DNA of 64,000 bases. Source: JBBRDU01 sp038230335. Lineage in GTDB: Bacteria; Verrucomicrobiota; Verrucomicrobiia; Chthoniobacterales; UBA10450. The translations under genes and the position numbers were made by a program. The notes under the pieces were generated by a model that saw only the letters and a list, made by a program, of their open reading frames with translations, was not told where the DNA came from and did no database searches. Numbering within the stretch: position 1 is the first letter of the stretch; each line of letters begins with the position of its first letter. This document shows, piece by piece, positions 61,674 through 64,000 of this stretch. The DNA lies in contig JBBRNL010000009.1 in assembly GCA_038230335.1 (NCBI GenBank), forward strand, positions 1 through 64,000, given 5' to 3'.

Positions 61674-62360
61674 ATGCGGGATTACGCCGCTCGTGTTAAA
61701 CCTACGGTAGTGATACGTCTGACGCAGATGTTTGAGAATCGCAACTGCAAGTCTGGAGGGTTTACCCTCATCGAGTTGCTGGTCGTTATCTCCATCATCA
61801 TCATCCTTATGGGGCTTTTGTTCCCTGCCTTCAAAGGTGTGCAGGATCAGGCCAAGCGAGTGCAAGCGAAGAACGACGTAACGCAGATCGTCACTGCCAT
61901 TAATGCTTTCTATACAGAGTACGGACAGTATCCGTGCGGCGCCCAGGGTGGCCCGGATTCGAACGACTACTTCACTGCGGGCGACGCCGTGCTTATGGAT
62001 AATTTACGCGGTCAATTCGGTGCTTCTGGCTTGAACACCAAAGGCATCAGCTTCCTTCAACCGCCGATCGCAAAGGACCCAAGTGTCCCGAGGAGCGGTA
62101 TCGGAAGTATCGGAAGTACCGCTGGTATTTACTTTGATCCGTGGGGCGCCCCCTATCGGGTTAAAATGGATAATAATTATAACAATCAGTTGGAGAATCC
62201 GTACACGGCCAACACCGGGGCCGGATTTTCTGTTATGAATTTAGGCACCATGATCTGGTCGATCGGCAAGGACGGTAAAGGCGCGACAACAGGTACCATA
62301 GGTAACGGTGGCTCTAAGAAATCCGCCGATTCGGACGATGACGTGATTTCATGGCAGTGA
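61674..62360 (+). CDS. Type II secretion / type IV pilus pseudopilin
   Basis: Prepilin-like protein of about 228 residues from 61674 (or 210 from an ATG at 61728). The processing site SGGFTLIELLVVISIIIILMGLLFPAF is exact: prepilin peptidase would cut after Gly, before Phe, and the hydrophobic helix assembles the filament. Further on are GQYPCGAQGGPD and the SWQ end, features of GspG/H-like minor pseudopilins of this phylum. The ATG at 61728 gives a short leader (MFENRNCKSGG), which is more usual. No secretion genes are adjacent. Confidence 0.85.
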   Translation: MRDYAARVKPTVVIRLTQMFENRNCKSGGFTLIELLVVISIIIILMGLLFPAFKGVQDQAKRVQAKNDVTQIVTAINAFYTEYGQYPCGAQGGPDSNDYFTAGDAVLMDNLRGQFGASGLNTKGISFLQPPIAKDPSVPRSGIGSIGSTAGIYFDPWGAPYRVKMDNNYNNQLENPYTANTGAGFSVMNLGTMIWSIGKDGKGATTGTIGNGGSKKSADSDDDVISWQ

Positions 62361-62389
62361 ATCCCAGTAGGGATCGCTGCAGCTGTCAC

Positions 62390-64000
62390 TCAGGTTTGCG
62401 CCGCCGCTAGTTGCTCGCGCATCTCCGCGGCGTATTGGTCGGCGTGGAGGCCGGCGAGCAAATGAACGACGTTGCCGGGGAGTTTCACCGATCCCGTGAT
62501 TCCTGACGCGCGAATCTCTTTCTCGCTCACCTGCGCTGAATCCGTGACCACGATTCGCAAACGTGTTTCGGAACACGCATCCACCTGGCCGATGTTGCGC
62601 CGACCGCCTAGCGCTGTGATCACACTGGCGATTTTGCGCACTGCATCCGGATCGCGAAGATTGTTCGCGATAGCCGAGGCAGGCGCCGCCTTGATCGGCG
62701 AAGGTTCTTCAAGTTGGTCGGCTTCGGGTCCCGCTACCTTCAGATATTCCTGAATGTCGGTTTTGTAGTTCTCGGCCCGAGTTCCGAAAATCGCCTGCAC
62801 GCTATCGCCCACCGTAAGGACGCCCGCCGCGCCGAGGGCTTTTAGTTTGGCAGCATTAACCTTCGAGACGTCGTGCAGTTTGACGCGCAAGCGTGTGATA
62901 CAGGCGTCGAGCGAGGCGATGTTGTTGCGGCCGCCCAAGCCGCGGACGATCTGTAGCGCGAAGTTTTCCGCAACGGCGTTTTTGGCGTCGGCGATGGTCG
63001 GCGTCTCGATTTCCCGGCCTGGCGTTTTAAGGTCGAATTTCGCAATCGCAAAACGGAAGATGCCGTAGTAAACCGCGGCCCAAATCGGGCCCAGAACAAA
63101 GAGCCACGCGGCATTGTGCGACTTCGGAAAGAGCACGACGAAATCGATCAGTCCGTGCGAAAAGGTCATACCATGTTTCACGCCAAGGACGATGCAGGTG
63201 CCGTAGGCGACGCCTGCGAGGATGGCGTGGATGAAGTAGAGGACCGGCGCGAGAAACAGGAACGCAAACTCGATCGGCTCGGTGATCCCGGTAAGGAACG
63301 CGGTCAGTGCCGCGGAAACCATGATGCCGCCGACTTTGGCGCGGTTCTCTGGTCGCGCCGCGCGCCACATGGCCATGGCCGCGGCGGGCAGTCCCCACAT
63401 TTTGAAGAGATAACCGCCCGTCATGTTCCCGGCCGTCGGATCGCCCGCGATGAAGCGATTGATTTCGCCGCGCGCCACCTGACCAGTGGCCGGATCGACA
63501 TACTGACCGACTTCGAAAAAGAAAGGCACGTTCCAAACGTGATGAAGCCCCAGCGGGATCAAGAGCCGCTCGACGAATCCGTAGAGCGTAAAGGCGACAA
63601 CCGGCTGGCCCGTGGCGGCCCAGTTTGAGAAGCGTTGAATAACGGCGCCCACCGGCGGCCAGATGATGCTGAGGACGATGCCGAGCGCAATAGCGGCAAA
63701 GGCGGTAATAATAGGGACCGACCGTTTGCCGGCAAAGAAGGCAAGATACGACGGGAGTTGAATTCGGTAGAAGCGATTGAAGACCCATCCGGCGACTAAA
63801 CCGATAAGGATGCCACCGAAGACACCGGTCTCAATGGAACCCATGCCCATGATCGACTTGAGTTCCGCGCCGCCGACCGCGAATTTTCCCTGGGTGACCG
63901 TGGCACTGAGGACTTGGCGAATCTGTCCGATCAAATCGGTCGCGAGCGTTACACCTGGAATGACCGGCGGTGTGTGATGCCAAAGCGCGAAGAACGCAGT
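62390..64000 (-). CDS. PTS sugar permease EIIC-EIIB-EIIB (partial)
   Basis: Glucose/N-acetylglucosamine-superfamily PTS permease; the frame stays open to position 64000, so the N-terminal part is missing. EIIC segments are hydrophobic helices with PLGLHHVWNVPFFFEVG, ITEPIEFAFLFLAPVLYFIHAILAG and MTFSHGLIDFVV. Two EIIB domains follow: the first has the phospho-Cys motif NIASLDACITRLRV, the second NIGQVDACSETRLRIVV with one extra residue after Cys. Two B domains and no A domain is unusual; an EIIA must act in trans. It is convergent with the pseudopilin gene. Confidence 0.9.
   Translation of the reverse strand, partial: TAFFALWHHTPPVIPGVTLATDLIGQIRQVLSATVTQGKFAVGGAELKSIMGMGSIETGVFGGILIGLVAGWVFNRFYRIQLPSYLAFFAGKRSVPIITAFAAIALGIVLSIIWPPVGAVIQRFSNWAATGQPVVAFTLYGFVERLLIPLGLHHVWNVPFFFEVGQYVDPATGQVARGEINRFIAGDPTAGNMTGGYLFKMWGLPAAAMAMWRAARPENRAKVGGIMVSAALTAFLTGITEPIEFAFLFLAPVLYFIHAILAGVAYGTCIVLGVKHGMTFSHGLIDFVVLFPKSHNAAWLFVLGPIWAAVYYGIFRFAIAKFDLKTPGREIETPTIADAKNAVAENFALQIVRGLGGRNNIASLDACITRLRVKLHDVSKVNAAKLKALGAAGVLTVGDSVQAIFGTRAENYKTDIQEYLKVAGPEADQLEEPSPIKAAPASAIANNLRDPDAVRKIASVITALGGRRNIGQVDACSETRLRIVVTDSAQVSEKEIRASGITGSVKLPGNVVHLLAGLHADQYAAEMREQLAAAQT

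Overview
The window is about 64 kb of a moderately GC-rich, Gram-negative bacterial chromosome. It carries the LPS genes kdsA and lptC-lptA-lptB, an autotransporter with PATR-type passenger repeats, PQQ-type beta-propeller and TolB/TPR proteins, an ECF sigma/PDZ cluster, a repeat protein with W..xDP.AA..W units, and HprK-HPr-EI together with a PTS permease. This mix, and the many small dispersed repeats, suggest a soil Verrucomicrobiota (Chthoniobacterales/Spartobacteria-like). That assignment is inference. There is no prophage, transposase, integrase or CRISPR array: this is core chromosome with repeat-rich joints.

Layout. 1-1072: the 5' end of a 23S rRNA gene (minus strand) with its own promoter, a boxA and no 16S upstream, then rph diverging from it. 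1885-6911: minus-strand operon coaD-yceD-rpmF-plsX-fabH-tatD-L,D-transpeptidase (fatty acid/phospholipid, ribosome, envelope). 7027-11620: universal stress protein, membrane protein, then kdsA-lptC-lptA-lptB with overlapping genes. 11636-17217: an autotransporter on the opposite strand, then hprK-ptsH-ptsI. 17289-23843: BFN nuclease-like protein, speA, metal-binding SBP, DP-repeat protein, asnS. 24255-30354: sensory/secreted proteins (beta-sandwich, beta-propeller, coiled coil, cyclase-TolB-TPR, DoxX). 30382-32415: rpsA and a leader rich in complementary segments. 32416-40963: thioredoxin-like protein, cbs and a cystathionine lyase (reverse transsulfuration), aroC, cvpA, gatB, glycerate kinase. 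41080-46241: gamma carbonic anhydrase-like protein, then a single-chain GH18-like/NodB/GT2 polysaccharide synthase with a GH26 lipoprotein. 46339-53440: ECF sigma/putative anti-sigma/PDZ, DJ-1-like protein, satP, two paralogous secreted proteins, tRNA-Leu, a flotillin-like pair. 53567-59291: argC-argJ-argB-argD-argF. 59311-64000: histidine kinase/response regulator, secreted protein, pseudopilin, and a PTS EIIC-EIIB-EIIB permease cut by the window edge.

Most noteworthy observations: (i) the 23S gene stands alone with its own promoter, a terminator-like hairpin and a boxA; (ii) a palindromic element is inserted in the same reading frame in two unrelated genes (argJ and a beta-propeller gene); (iii) the 8-mer TCGTTAGG occurs 14 times, on both strands and in several codon frames, about seven times the chance expectation; (iv) several other families of short dispersed repeats sit at gene joints and supply start-proximal or stop codons; (v) an all-in-one exopolysaccharide synthase/deacetylase/hydrolase gene is followed by a GH26 lipoprotein; (vi) the rpsA upstream region could fold into a compact RNA with a pseudoknot. 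All gene functions are assigned by reading motifs by eye; no database search was possible.
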